Shown here: positions 1-10,650 of the stretch, piece by piece
How positions within the stretch are numbered: position 1 is the first letter of the stretch
Layout of the letters: every line of letters starts with the position of its first letter
NCBI GenBank assembly: GCA_013339765.2
Contig: CM023449.1
Location: 116,748,984 to 116,812,983, forward strand
Direction of reading: 5' to 3'
Length of the DNA stretch: 64,000 nt
Source: Haemaphysalis longicornis
Taxonomy: Eukaryota; Arthropoda; Arachnida; Ixodida; Ixodidae
The notes under the pieces: generated by a model
Told to the model about the DNA's origin: nothing
Seen by the model: the letters and a program-made list of their open reading frames with translations, nothing else
Databases searched by the model: none
Made by a program: the position numbers and the translations under genes

Positions 1-900
1 TCAGTCCCTCGTCACATATATCCGTTGTAGCGGTGACACTTTAGTATGGTGGCTAGCCACCACAACTGTAGACCTGTTACGAATTCGATCCTCACTGCGT
101 ACCTTGGCCGGTGCAACTTTTCCAAGCGCCGCGGCGGGCCTTTCTCTATTCATCTCTCGCCCCACCAATGACGCCGCTTCGAGGAACCCCACTGACCAGG
201 ACGCACCCGCTCTTTGCATGCTCTAATGCGGTAATTACCTCCGGAAACTAGAGAGACCTTCCGCCGGCGTCACACGCTACCCTCGGCGCCGTATAGACCT
301 GAGAAGACGATAAAGGTGCGGCCCCCCTCAAAAGGACATTAACCACCCTTCCCTGGCTGAGATCATTTTTACCGGCTAGACGCGCTATCCGGCTTCCCCA
401 GAAAAATGATGAAAAGCGGAAAACGCTTCTGCGGCTGCTCCTAGCGCCCCTCCAACACTTCAGCGGTGCCTGCGCAAATAAACCGCGCACGCTTTTATGC
501 AAAAACAAAAACGCAGGACAGAAAACCACCTGCGTTCTCGCAAAATGTGTAATTGGCTCAGTTAACACATTCAATCGTTATTTGTACTTTTTTTAGGTCT
601 CTCCTATGGACATCTTCGATCTATATATCTCTCGAACCCGAAGACAAAGCTACGCTCCAAACAATCATAACAGCGGCTTTTAAATAAATTTCAGCCACAC
701 GTACGGACACCAACTGCATCAAAATTCAATGCGTGCATTGCTCAAGATATTGGGTATCTTTCTAGTACACTTTCATAGCTGCAAATATTGTGTCAAGAGG
801 GCAGTATCGGCCTAAGGCATTGGGAAACTTTTATCGGCCATAAATATCGGCCGATTCCGGAAAAATTGCTGCATACAATTTTTAGTGCATGACCCGTTGC
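1..900. other. No recognisable gene (left edge)
   Basis: Two minus-strand open frames of 72 and 108 codons lie here (1-219 and 248-574). Neither shows a domain, signal peptide or repeat that I recognise, and both end in arginine- and serine-rich stretches typical of chance frames in GC-rich DNA. From about 600 the sequence becomes AT-rich. I see no RNA gene and no transposon terminus. Confidence 0.5.
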
Positions 901-973
901 TTGTAAGCACATTTTGGGGGACAATTTAGAAGACGGTAACGCAAAATTTCAGAAATGCAAATGGGTTGTAACG

Positions 974-1170
974 ATGCGGGTTCAAATGAGAAGGGCGCTT
1001 TGGGAGCGGGTTGAAACGGGAAGGGCGTTTTGCGAACGGGCTGAAACAGGAAGCGCCCAAACGCGAAGGTCGTTTCGGAAGCGGGCGCACACGGGACGGG
1101 CCAAGCGGGAAGGGCGTTTCGGGAATGGGTTCAAACTGGACGGGGTCAAACGGGAATGGGTTCTTTCGGG
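974..1170. repeat. Degenerate 30-bp minisatellite
   Basis: From 991 the sequence reads as 30-bp blocks made of two 15-bp halves. One half is like AAGGGCGTTTTGCGAACGGG and the other ends in GAAACGGG. Blocks start at 991, 1021, 1066 and 1110, with single 15-bp halves at 1051, 1096 (14 bp) and 1141. Divergence between blocks is high, so the array is old. A plus frame (914-1297) and a minus frame (926-1342) read through it because the period is a multiple of three; I do not regard either as a gene. Confidence 0.8.
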
Positions 1171-1189
1171 CTGCACCCGGAACATCAAG

Positions 1190-2169
1190 CGCGCCGCGGC
1201 AGGTGAGCGCGTGCGCGGCCCGGTTGGCCTCCTCATTGCTGTTGTCATGCCCTTCGCGGAGACCCAGGGGGCCCACATGCGCTGGGAACCACTGTAGAGT
1301 TATCGTCCGGGGGGGGGGGGGGGGGGGGGTAGGGAACCGCACACTCTCACTGCACCGGGGGACACATGGTTCGTGGCATAGCTCAGTATTGCGGGTCTTG
1401 AGTCACTAAGCACTGTAGTGCACTTTGGGTTCGTGATGGCTAGCGCGATGGCTCGCTCTACTGCGTGGTGGGCGTCTCGGGCTGTGAAACTTCCTGCAGT
1501 GTACGTCTCTCCTGACGCGGATGCTATCACTACCGCGGCGTAGGTATTAGGTCGGTTGGGATACTTCGCGGCGTTAACGTAGTAAGCGCCGGTGTCTGCA
1601 GCGTGTGTAGCGGTAAGCGCCTTCGCCCTGGCGAGTCGGCGTTCTTGATTTTGCTCCGGGTGCATATGTCGGGGAACCGGAGGTACGTGGAGGCTGCGCA
1701 GTAGGCTCTGTGGTAGGGATAACGGGACGTTGTTGTCCTGTGATTCTTGTCTTTGGTAGCCAAGGCGCTGCAAGATGTAGCGTCCAGTGAGGGTCTGTGA
1801 CAATCTCGTGAACTGTGCCATGCGCTGGGCTTCGGCTATTTCATGCAGGGTGTTATGAACGCCCAGTTCGAGGAGCTTTTCTGTGTTGGTGTGTAGGTAG
1901 AGGCCGAGTGCCGCCTTGTATGCCTTGCGGATGATGATGTCGAGCTTTTGGCGCTCGACGGCCTTCCAATTGTGAAAGGCTGCCACATAGGCAATGTGAC
2001 TGATTGCAGACGATTGTATTAACCTGAGAAGGCTAGCCTCCATCATGCCTGCATGGCGCGTGGACACCCTCCTTATAAGTCGGGTGGCTGCGGTGACTTT
2101 GGTTTCCAACTTGCTGATGGTGAGGCCGTTCTGTCTGAGCGCATCTAGGTGGAGGCCTAGTACACTCAA
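1190..2169 (-). pseudogene. C-terminal end of an R1/I-type LINE ORF2 with RNase H
   Basis: The minus frame from 2169 gives the region after a reverse transcriptase (LETKVTAATRLIRRVSTRHAG, SHIAYVAAFHNW) and then an RNase H fold: YVNAAKYPNRPNTYAAVVIAS, AVERAIALAI, VLSDSRPAIL. A 21-G run on the plus strand (1309-1329) breaks the frame. Beyond it, in another frame, the RNase H end continues (QWFPAHVG, NEEANRAAH). LINE clades with a C-terminal RNase H include R1, I and LOA. The first catalytic Asp of the family (usually YxD) is Asn here. There is no reverse-transcriptase catalytic core upstream, so this is a fragment truncated at both ends. It runs directly into the minisatellite on its 3' side. 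Confidence 0.75.
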
Positions 2170-2283
2170 GTGCGGTCAGTATTTTTGCTTGGTAGTTTTT
2201 TACAAGCTCCTCACTTGGCGCAACCCACGCGCAAGCCTGGATGACTCCGCTGTATAGGAGCCTTCATACCATGTGTAGCGCAG

Positions 2284-2404
2284 TGACGTCACGCCCTGAA
2301 GGGCGCCGGTGAGGCTCGGCGGAGGCAAGGCTAGGCTAGCGAATCGAGCGTGACGCTATGGGACAGCTGCCCCAGGGGTCGCTAGGCAACGCGATGTGAC
2401 GTCA
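2284..2404. promoter_or_regulatory. Paired CRE palindromes around an RFX-like site
   Basis: Two perfect TGACGTCA octamers stand at 2284-2291 and 2397-2404, about 113 bp apart. Between them, near 2378-2392, GTCGCTAGGCAACG resembles an RFX X-box half-site pair. TGACGTCA is the consensus for CREB/ATF factors. No gene start is evident on either side, so the segment may be the promoter of an unrecognised transposon. Motif matches only; function is not shown. Confidence 0.3.
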
Positions 2405-2504
2405 TGGCTCCGCGAGGTTTTGTACGAATAACGCTGGGCATAAACAGCTCCGCTGTTCAAATGCAAATTATGGCGTTTAACGCGCCGAAGCCATAGTGGA
2501 GGGC

Positions 2505-2672
2505 GTGGGATAGGGATTTTGACCAGAGTGCGCCAAAATCTCGGAACACGGGCGTTTCGCTTTTAGCCTGAAACAGAATAGCTACCGCTGCGGCCGGGAT
2601 CGAACCGGCGACCCTTGGGCGCATTAGCACAACGCCCACAGCATACTTCAGCGTGATGGTGTTTAGAACTTC
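2505..2672 (-). mobile_element. tRNA-derived SINE
   Basis: On the minus strand a tRNA-like head contains GGTTCGATCCC (the B box of polymerase III promoters), closed by a perfect GCCGG/CCGGC T-arm stem. A GCGGTAGC acceptor-like end follows. The unrelated body (AAACGCCCGTGTTCCGAG and GGCGCACTC) runs to about 2505. The A box is weak (near TATGCTGTGGGCG) and the anticodon arm does not fold cleanly, so it is not a working tRNA gene. The head-plus-body layout is that of a tRNA-derived SINE; I recall similar bodies in tick genomes. Ends are approximate, and I did not find target duplications. Confidence 0.6.
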
Positions 2673-2699
2673 CGAAAAGGAAAAGCTTTCGTGGACATG

Positions 2700-5060
2700 T
2701 GGCATTTCCGGCTCGGCAGCTGCAGACAGGGGCCGTGGGACCTGACACTTAGGTGTTGCGTATTATATGGCTAGCTGTGCTGCGGATTGTTGTGCTTCTT
2801 ACACAACGCGGAATTTTGCAGAAACCCCTCTCGCTTGTTAGTAATCGATTAGACCACGGCAGATGGTAAGTTTACGCTCTGCGGGGTATGACTGAATGAG
2901 CTTGCCATTGGCAAATAAGGGCGAGAGGTTCAACCGTAGTAATATAAATGTATATGTAGCGGCGTTTTTCTAGTTAAGAGAGGACTGCAGCTTAGTGTGT
3001 AACGCAGAGGACGCCTTTCACCCTGTATGGTCCAGCTGTCTGCGTTAAATAGGGGCACCAGCTGGTGCAAAACAGAGCTCAGCTCGCCTCCGCAAACACT
3101 CCCACGCCTTAGCGCGAGCTTCACCTACCATTGACGCTCTCACAAAAGAGGCCGAGTTCGGGCAGTCGGCACGGTAGTAGGGCTGGCGTTTGTTCTAACA
3201 ATGTGGACAGTTAATATCTCACGTTCCTCAACTGAGGACACAACAGGTGTGCCTTGTGCAGGATCGCGGACGTCTCGCTACCAAGTGGCGTACACGCGTC
3301 GTTCATGCGCGGACCCTTACCGGCTACCGACGTACGCAACCTCGGCATGCTTGTCATGCTGCTCTGAGGTTCTTGCGAGTCGCATGCGTTACCGTACATT
3401 TTCACTGCGATCCTGTGCCCTGTGTGAGCGTCGATCAGGCGTTTGTGGTTCGCATCGACGACCAAATTAGTGCCCATTAAAGACCACTTCGCACGAACTT
3501 AATACGGAGCACTCACCAGGCTCCACCAAACAACGGCTGCGTGTCTCTGTGTAGCGGCTAGGGCATGGTCAGGGCAGCATGCTGCCAGGCGGACACGTGG
3601 GCACTGCCGCTAAGGCGGACAGGAAGGGCGTGGACTAGTTCAGTTTGCTTGGCAACAGGGGCCATGCCTCAATGCTGCTCGAGAGCGGGTTCTGCTCACT
3701 GAACCAGCCAAATTGCACCACGAACTTTTAACATCATTCGCAAACAAACTATGGGGCGTCCTATCACTGCCAAGGCTGGTGTCAGCGGCCAAAGTAACTG
3801 CCGCTGAGCATTGCCCCTCACTTGGCGCTCGTCACGCACGTGCCACAGTGGGTCCAGCATAGAGTTTCTTACAATATACACTAGAGAGGAATCTGGCGCT
3901 AGCGTCTATGCGGCTCACATCAAGGCTGTATGTGTCGTCATGGGCCGCTATTACATCATGCGCTCGCCTTAGTTTCATCATTGGCTTGGATTGAAATGTT
4001 TTAGTGACCGCAGCTTAAACAAGTGCCACAAAAACGCGAATAAGAGTGTGCAATTATGTAAGTGGAAAATAAAACAGGCTCTTTTATTTTCTTAAGGGAA
4101 AAGGAAGTAAGGAAAAGAAAGTAGAGACTAAAGAGAAAGGAAGTAAAGCGTATTTTTGCCGGAACGGCTGTACCTGATATTCTGCAGGCCAAGATAATTG
4201 TTACGAACGATGTTAATATTTGGGGACTCTTATTTTAGCAATTTTACCATTATTTCAAATAATCAGTTGTTTGAAGAGTTGGGAAGGTTTTTTTTGGGCG
4301 TGCCTATGAAAATCGCCTTCGTGGTGAACCGGTGCACCGACCGTCGGCTACAGTTTACCAAAACTTGCGGCTGAGCGAGTTCGTTTATACTTGAAGAAAA
4401 AAGAAAACGTGGCGGTAAACAGTCGTGGACGATGACAAGGTAAGACGGATACAGGCGCCCGTATCTGTCGTATCTTGTCTTCGTCGAAGTACGTTTTGTC
4501 TTTTTTTCGTCAGCTACTACTTTAGCGTCGCCATATTACCCGCTCCGTCATACGTCCTTCGACTGCGGCATGAGCAACGTAAGGTACGATCACGGAGTGC
4601 CTGCTGTTTCACCGAACACGACAAGCATAGAACAGGGAGGATTTCGGCTTCCTCGTACCTCGTAGACGTGTTAATGCACAGGAAAGAAAGCAAATCTTGA
4701 AAGCGGTTATGAATCCAGTTGTCATGCGAAGACCAAGACAAGAGCTAGGGTCTTCACGTAAACCCCCCCGACGACATGGATTTCCAGGCCCAGTTTTTTT
4801 CTTCTGGTATACTTAGTAAGAAACTCTACGGGGGCCAGGCGGAACAAGGTGTCATGACGCAGTCAGCTTGTCTCGCGACCCCCTTATGAGGGAATCTACA
4901 GCCACCTAAACCATCGCTTGGGACTATCATTGGGCATCACACGGTTCGTGTTCGCATTCGTCGGCAACAAACACTAACCGGATGGGCCATACAGATCACG
5001 CTGCGCCGAGCAAAGTGGGCTCCTGGAAAAACGCCTGTTCCACAATCGGAAACGGAGGCT
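2700..5060. other. Mostly unassigned AT-mixed DNA
   Basis: No convincing gene. Open frames here are below 95 codons and lack recognisable domains, apart from a weak protease-like stretch at 3211-3477 listed separately. I found no tRNA fold, tandem array or transposon terminus. Confidence 0.4.
3211..3477 (-). pseudogene. Possible Gypsy protease-RT linker fragment
   Basis: The minus frame opens with GTNLVVDANHKRLIDAHTGH. This resembles the stretch after the flap of Gypsy proteases, where a (G)LLVD..HRRLVD..T pattern precedes the linker to reverse transcriptase. The rest of the 88 codons has no recognisable motif, the DTGA catalytic site is absent, and no reverse-transcriptase core follows. It may be a chance resemblance. 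Confidence 0.25.
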
Positions 5061-5065
5061 ATAGG

Positions 5066-5425
5066 TTGAGAGAGAGAGAGAAAGACTTTATTGCATGATC
5101 CTGCGTGGGGATGGGGAATCAGGAGACCCTCTGAAGTAGGCGGTGTCCTCTTCCCATTCCTGCCTTGGTTAAGGCCTCGAGGGGTATTGGGCCAGTGGCC
5201 CGGCTCGAGCTACTAAGCTTCCTCCAGCCACGCAGCCTCTCCTTCGTACCCTTGGATGGGCACGGTAGTGAGTCGCGCCGGCGTCAGAGTGCTCCGTTCG
5301 CTCTTGCCGAGCCAGGGCTTCCTCGAGCCGCTGGATGGCTTGCCTCTGCTGCGTGCAGTTCGGCTATGTGACCATTTTCACTACATCCGGTGGGATGTCG
5401 GTCGGGGTAGTGTTCGCACTCGTAG
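5066..5425 (-). mobile_element. Probable 3' end of a LINE
   Basis: The left border is an (AG)n run followed by AAAGACTTTATTG. On the minus strand this reads as an AATAAA-type signal and a CT-rich tail, which is a LINE 3' end. Upstream on that strand a short frame reads like the last residues of an ORF2 (QAIQRLEEALARQ). It is 5'-truncated somewhere near 5425, just before the ATCA microsatellite. Family is not certain; an R1/I-type LINE is my best guess. Confidence 0.4.
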
Positions 5426-5465
5426 TGTTCTCACACGTATCACTCGCGCACTCCACGTTTGCGCG

Positions 5466-5505
5466 TTTGATCGATCAATCGATCGATCAATCGATCGATC
5501 AATCG

Positions 5506-5536
<31 letters not shown>

Positions 5537-5537
5537 C

Positions 5538-5621
<84 letters not shown>

Positions 5622-5625
5622 ATCG

Positions 5626-5716
<91 letters not shown>

Positions 5717-5746
5717 CATCGATCGATCGATCGATCGATCAATCAC
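5466..5746. repeat. (ATCA)n microsatellite with GATC-rich ends
   Basis: About 280 bp of almost uninterrupted ATCA/TCAA tetranucleotide. GATCGATC blocks interrupt it at the left end (5468-5505), in the middle (5619-5628) and at the right end (5716-5740). Because four and three are coprime, all three forward frames stay open and encode runs of Ile-Asn-Gln-Ser. These frames are a by-product of the repeat, not genes. Confidence 0.95.
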
Positions 5747-6663
5747 ACATGATTCTGAAATGAGTAGAAAAGATAACTGTGTAATCTTCCTTACATGAAC
5801 CTAGTTAGTTTGTACCGCGTATTCTGATAAACGTGTTCAGTGAATGCTTTCAGAAACCCGAACGTGCTTGCGGGAATGAATGTGACCTAACGACAATTGC
5901 TTTCATAGCGCCGTTCGATAAATTGCTTCTGCTTAGATATATATTGTACAAAATGTCATGACAGTATTAGTAAGCGAAGCTATTCGATTGATCATTTATT
6001 TATTAGGCTGGCTTAAATCGTCTACAAAAAGGCGGAAAACGATGCCTATGTGAAAACTGAACTGCGGATTTCTCTTCCAGGGTGTAGAGCGAGAGGCAGG
6101 AGAAAGGGAAGGATGCGGTGTGTTGCAACGCGCCCTCTACTGAACTCTGCTGGTTGACAAACCAAGGGGATGTTTCGGAGTGCAGCCCTCGAAGACGCAC
6201 CCATGACGGCGCGGTCTCAAACTCTCGAGGGGCCTTGCCTGAAGAACGCCGGCTTCCTGCGTGTCTGCTCTCTGTAGCAGCTTCTTGCGTGTCCTGGTGG
6301 AAGTAAATGCTACTTGTAAAGTCTGTGCCTCGTTGTTCTCTATTCATGTAGGCGCAGCAGCATCAAAAAACGTTCGTGGGAGTTAAGGGCGATAGGGGTC
6401 ATGTCCTCTCGCAGGCCGCAGTTGAAGGAACTGGAACGCCGTGCTTGCCATTTCGCTGTAGCTAACTGTTGAAGTGCGACAAACAAGACAAACTTAATGC
6501 AGGTCGAGAGCTGAACTAAGAGATGGCAGGTTGGCACTAAGGAAAATAGTCTAGGGAATTAAAAGGTGAACCTAAAGAAATAGAGCAACGGAAGATAAAC
6601 AATGCATGTCACAATGGTTCTGATCAAGTCGTCGTGAAAAGCTAATCAAGCGGCACAGGTTAA
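5747..6663. other. No recognisable gene
   Basis: Short open frames only (up to 114 codons on the minus strand at 6003-6347), without domains I can name. It ends where homology to the array's RTE relic begins. Confidence 0.45.
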
Positions 6664-6994
6664 ATATAGTAAAAGCCTATACGCCAATAGCCAGCTATGA
6701 TGATGAAGCTGCAGAAGGTTTCTACGAGGACGTCGAATCAGCAATGACGAAGGTGGACACATTCTTCTACAAACGAAGGAATAGGAAATAGACATTGAAA
6801 AGCCCCAACGGGTCAACAAAAAATGAAATTGACTTCATTTTATGTGACTACAGGACCTAGGGGCGCCAGGAAAACTTCAGTGGCACAGATCAGAAGATGA
6901 TTAGGCGTAAGGTAAGGCGAACTTCAAATCAGAAGGAAACTTGTTAAAAGTAAAAAAAAAATAGCATGGAATCAGTCAGAGCCACGGCGGAGGA

Positions 6995-7640
6995 ATTTAA
7001 AATAACTTAAAAAATTCGCGCCCCTAAAAAGTATAATGACGGTGTAGGGAGATGTGGCTGCCCCTGCAGGAGGGAACGATAGCTAGGCGGCCCGGCGCAA
7101 AGCTCTGGAGCCTGGAGATAAGCGAGTGTCCGGCCCTACGGCGCGGGCCTCGCTGTGCCTGCAGAACTGGCGACGTCCCGGCGCTGCTGCACGGTCGTCG
7201 CCCTCTGGTGAATGTCGCCTTTCTTAGCGCACCCGAACTGCAGCAGGTTGGTCGGTTGGTTGGTTGGTTGCCTCCCACCATGGCACATACCCACGCGGGG
7301 GATTGGCCAAGAAGTTTTGTGCCTAATGAGGATGTGACCTATATTATTTTAGATCCCAAAATTTAGAAAAGAAAATACCCAACAGAATTTTTTAAATATG
7401 TATAATGTGAAAGTAGATTCAGGAAGAAAAATGAGGTATGTGTGAATGTTTAGCTGGCTAGCAGGAAAACCTGCCTGTCGCCACAACAGGTCTTGTATTT
7501 TTCTCATTCCGACGTCCTCTTCCTCCTCTTCCACATACTTCCCACGCTCTTCCCTTCGGGAAAATACCCCCGTGCGGGTGATTGTCCTGGTCTTTTCGTT
7601 TTAATTCTTCGCCTTCGTCACAGTTTCCTGGCATCTCACT
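6995..7640. other. Non-coding block that splits the RTE relic
   Basis: A GC-rich stretch around CGGCCCTACGGCGTGGGCC and a CTCTTCC-rich stretch interrupt the RTE reading frame at the same place in copy 0 and in alpha (13836-14262), beta (31235-31650) and gamma (51450-51840). It holds no coding motif. A solo LTR of an unknown family is one reading, because it begins near TGTAGGGAGGTG, but I cannot prove termini or target duplications. Copy 0 has an extra insert inside it (7248-7490). Confidence 0.4.
7248..7490 (-). mobile_element. Short retroposon with (GGTT)n end, copy 0 only
   Basis: Copy 0 reads CAGCAGG, then 243 extra bases, then (A)ACAGG followed by TCTTGTATTT. The array units read straight from CAGCAGG to TCTTGTATTT. 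The insert starts with GGTTGGTTGGTTG, which on the minus strand is a (CAAC)n tail typical of non-LTR retroposon 3' ends. The repeated CAGG at both borders is a likely target duplication. There is no coding content. Confidence 0.5.
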
Positions 7641-8520
7641 ACAGAACTACAAGACTCCGAAAAAGCGTTTGAGTCAACACCGCTGCTGTGCTTGAAGCAT
7701 TGAAAGACCAGGGAATGGAGGAGACCTACAGAAAACTAGTAGACGACATATATAAGGGTAGAATGAGTAGGATAAATCCTTCACAAGAAAAGCGAAAAAG
7801 TTCCCGATCAGTAAGGGTGTACAACAGGGAGATACCACCTCGCCAAAACTGTTCACAGCAGGTCTAGAGGGGATATTTAGGAAGCTTGACTGGAACAACG
7901 TTGGATTACGAATAAACGGATTCTTGAGAAATATGATGTTTGCAGAAAACATAGTCTTGATGCATGAATAAGCAGAGCAGCTTGAAAAAATGCTCGAGGA
8001 ACTGTCGGACTGAACATTAGCTCTTAGTAATTTTAAACTAATTATAAATAAACATGCCGAAAGCGCTCTTTTACGCTTCGGAAACACAACATAAGAACTA
8101 ATGGAAGAATATAACTACTTCGAACAAGTTGCTTGTGCGGAACAAAAACCACGTGAAAGAAATCCGGCGCGCAATAGGTATGGGCTGGGGTGCTCTCGCG
8201 GCAAGCACTCCCAAATAATAAAAAGTCTATATCACCTAAAACACAAATATACAAGCAATGCGTCCTCCGGGTGACGACATGGGAAGCGGAAACTTGGCGA
8301 CTTACTACACAACTGGAAAGCAAACTTAGGTCGGCCCGAAGGGTAACAGAGTGGATATCAAGAGGCGGTATTAGAATAAGGGGAAGGACAATAACTCGAT
8401 GCAGGGACGAAGTAAGGAAATCTGGGGTTGAAGAATGGACTCGAACAGCGCAGGACAGGAGTGGTTGGAGGTAAATAGGAGAGGCCTTCTGCTGCAGTGG
8501 ACCTAAATAGGCTGTTGTTG

Positions 8521-8985
8521 ACGACGACGATGATGATGTTGATGACTATGGTTCCGAAATTTGTACGGCATCTCCATTTCTGATAATGACAAACCCACGC
8601 CATAAATGTGCAAAACTGCGGAAAGGGGGTATTTTCAGGCACAGTGATACTGAAATCAGTACCTGCAGAATATGTGGAATCTTATGTGGACTCAATAAGG
8701 AAGCCCGTCTGCACACCTATATATAACGCCTTATGTGTCACACGTTAGTCGCATAAGGAAGTGCTAACGAATGTAGAAATTTGCCGAGCCGGGGACGGAG
8801 CATAAGGAGGCGAATTGTGCGAGTCAGTAGCCTTTGCACTACAAGATATCTCCTCACATAAGGAGAAGTTTGCCCAGCCTGGGACCGAACAGAAGGAGCC
8901 GAGCTGTGCGAGGCTTTGCTCTGCAAGATATCTCGTGACCAAGTATTGTGCTGTGGCCTCCACGACAGGAAGGACGACATGTTAG
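8521..8985. repeat. Spacer with zinc-finger-like relic and 85-bp tandem duplication (copy 0)
   Basis: First, a plus-strand stretch ends in CRICGILCGLNKEARLHTYI and a stop. The C-x2-C-x12-H spacing resembles half of a C2H2 finger. Next (8775-8945) come two diverged copies of an 85-bp block, each holding AGCC(G/T)GGGAC and ACTACAAGATATCTC or CTGCAAGATATCTC. The same arrangement follows the RTE relic in alpha (20031-20475), beta (35001-35430) and gamma (56841-57280). Confidence 0.5.
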
Positions 8986-8989
8986 GGTG

Positions 8990-9835
8990 CTCCCTTCATG
9001 ATACCCGGATGTAAGGAACCTTTATGTAACGAATTTCTGGATTTAGCCAAGTTTTTCAATTCCCCATGATCAGCCACGTTGTAATCTATGGGTTCGCGAC
9101 GTCTAAGTAACGAATTCGCTACGCTGACGAGCCATTGTTTCTTGCACTTTTTCTAAAATATCGGCTGAAGAAACGCGCTAATTTAGCGAATTTCTCCCTC
9201 ACCGCCAACTAACCTCAGTTTCCACGTGCAGCGCGGTGGTGGTTAGGGCCTTGTCCTGCCTGTTGGTGTGTAGTCACACGTCTCTACTGCGATTTGTGGG
9301 GTCGGTTCTTCCGTGGTGACTTCTGCTACCAGAAAACGAGAAGTTTTGTCTTACGAAGACAAGCGCGCAATTTTAAATTCCGTCTCCGCCGACGAGAAGA
9401 AAAAATATCACCTCCCGGTACAGTATTCCAGCTAGCACCCTCTCAACATTTTTAAGTATGGAAAAGAGCATGAAGTTCGCGAAAAGGGGTCCTTCCAGCA
9501 TAAGTTTGATCCTTCAAACGCATTAAGGCAAAGAAAAGTGTCCAAATGAAAAGTTACACTTAGTTACGTTTGTGAATATGGGGGTAAGGACCTTGTTTCG
9601 TTGGAGTGCCGTGTAGTGACTAAGCTCGTGGGAAAGCAGCGGGCACAAATCACGCAATTTTTCACAGTGAAAGAAATTCTTAAAGAATGAGTTCACTGTC
9701 ACTGATGTCTAGCATTTTCGTTTTGTTTCCACTCCATTCACGCGAGCCTTAACCAGAAACCTGCATGTAAGGAAAACCTGCATGTAGCGAACAATTGCGA
9801 ACTTTTGTCAACTTTTTTATATCCAGGTTTAACCG
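8990..9835 (+). mobile_element. Deleted Tigger/pogo-type transposon, copy 0
   Basis: Both ends are rich in the motif ATGTAACGAA and variants (left 9015-9025, right 9765-9790). Inside, on the plus strand near 9325-9420, a frame reads RKREVLSYEDKRAILNSVS, the start of the CENP-B-type helix-turn-helix of Tigger/pogo transposases. KFDPSNA follows near 9500. The DDE catalytic domain is missing, so the copy is a non-autonomous deletion derivative of about 0.85 kb. I could not fix exact termini or a TA duplication. Confidence 0.55.
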
Positions 9836-10647
9836 TAGTCGCAAAGCTAACCAGAGAGAAGCGCGCTGACAGAACGTAACACGTGCAATACATTCGTTTA
9901 AAAAATGCACTCGCTTTGCACTGAAACTATCCATAGATGAATCCACTGGTCTGGTGACCCCTTGGTACATGAAGGCAAGAAGACATGGCATGGGTCGCGT
10001 AAAACAAAGAAGCGGCACAAGCCGCAACAACGTGCAAGTAGACTGGCGCCACGTGCTCGGAATGAAAAAAAGGGTTATCTCTCCGCTTGTGTTCCCAATA
10101 AGAATACGAAAATGAATGGATAAGGCTAGATGAAATTTTTATTTTAGGGCGAGGGGCAGGGACTGCCTGTATCACGCATCACATCGTATCCATAAAGAGG
10201 CCTCTGAATTTCAGAATACAACAGTATAGACATGTTTCGAGAGAAAACACAGGGAAGTTTTTCGACGGAATTTTGAAGCCAATCGAATCCAATGTCTCGG
10301 TTGCTACCAGCGGGTTTTGAGGTTGGGTCGCACCGATGAAGGCGAGCAATGCGCCTCGGTGGCTAGGCGGCATGCCCTGCTCCGCTGCCGCTCGGATGGG
10401 TCTTTGGCGCGGCACCCCGAGTGGTATGAGTCTTCGGACACAGTCGGCAGCGCAGACAAGTCCTTCGTCCACAATCCGCGGTCGGGAGCCGGAAAACGCC
10501 GTCCAGTTTGAGCCATACCGCGTTACCCTCACCTGCTCTTCCACAGTAAACAATACGAGACTTCCCGATCGGCGCCCGTACCAATATGGCCGACGGTCTC
10601 GTTTACATCAGTGTTGCTAGATCACCAAGCAATTTCGCATAAGGTCT
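9836..10647. other. Right part of copy 0, then a unique spacer
   Basis: 9836-10325 continues the homology to the array (it matches 21316-21800 of alpha). It contains no coding motif. At about 10325 the match stops. The next 322 bp are found nowhere else in the window and have several overlapping short frames in GC-rich sequence, without a domain I know. The array starts at 10648. Confidence 0.5.
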
Positions 10648-10650
10648 ATT

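Larger units (their letters stand above)
6664..8520 (+). pseudogene. RTE-like LINE relic, copy 0 (without Gypsy-A)
   Basis: On the plus strand the frames give an endonuclease stretch (SYDDEAAEGFYEDV, then RTNEIDF-type ending at 6815-6850). Much later comes reverse transcriptase: EKAFES..AAVLEALKDQGMEE near 7665-7735, a QGDT-like GDTTS step near 7825, LRINGFLRNMMFAENIV (the FADD box, degenerate) near 7905-7960, and C-terminal RLTTQLESKLRSARR with DEVRKSG..EWTRTAQDRSGW to 8474. This order matches RTE-type LINEs often annotated as craniofacial development protein 2-like. Frameshifts and stops are frequent, the 5' end is missing, and a non-coding block (about 6995-7640) splits endonuclease from reverse transcriptase. 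The stretch 8115-8275 is continuous here, but in the array it has been replaced by Gypsy-A. Confidence 0.7.

Noticed and set aside
914..1342. Overlapping frames of 127-138 codons on both strands
   Set aside because: They run through the 30-bp minisatellite, whose period is divisible by three.
2578..2665. tRNA gene candidate on the minus strand
   Set aside because: B box and T-arm are good, but the A box and anticodon arm are poor and a SINE body follows.
5256..5798. 180-codon frame rich in Ser-Ile-Asn-Gln
   Set aside because: It is the translation of the ATCA microsatellite; all frames are open for the same reason.
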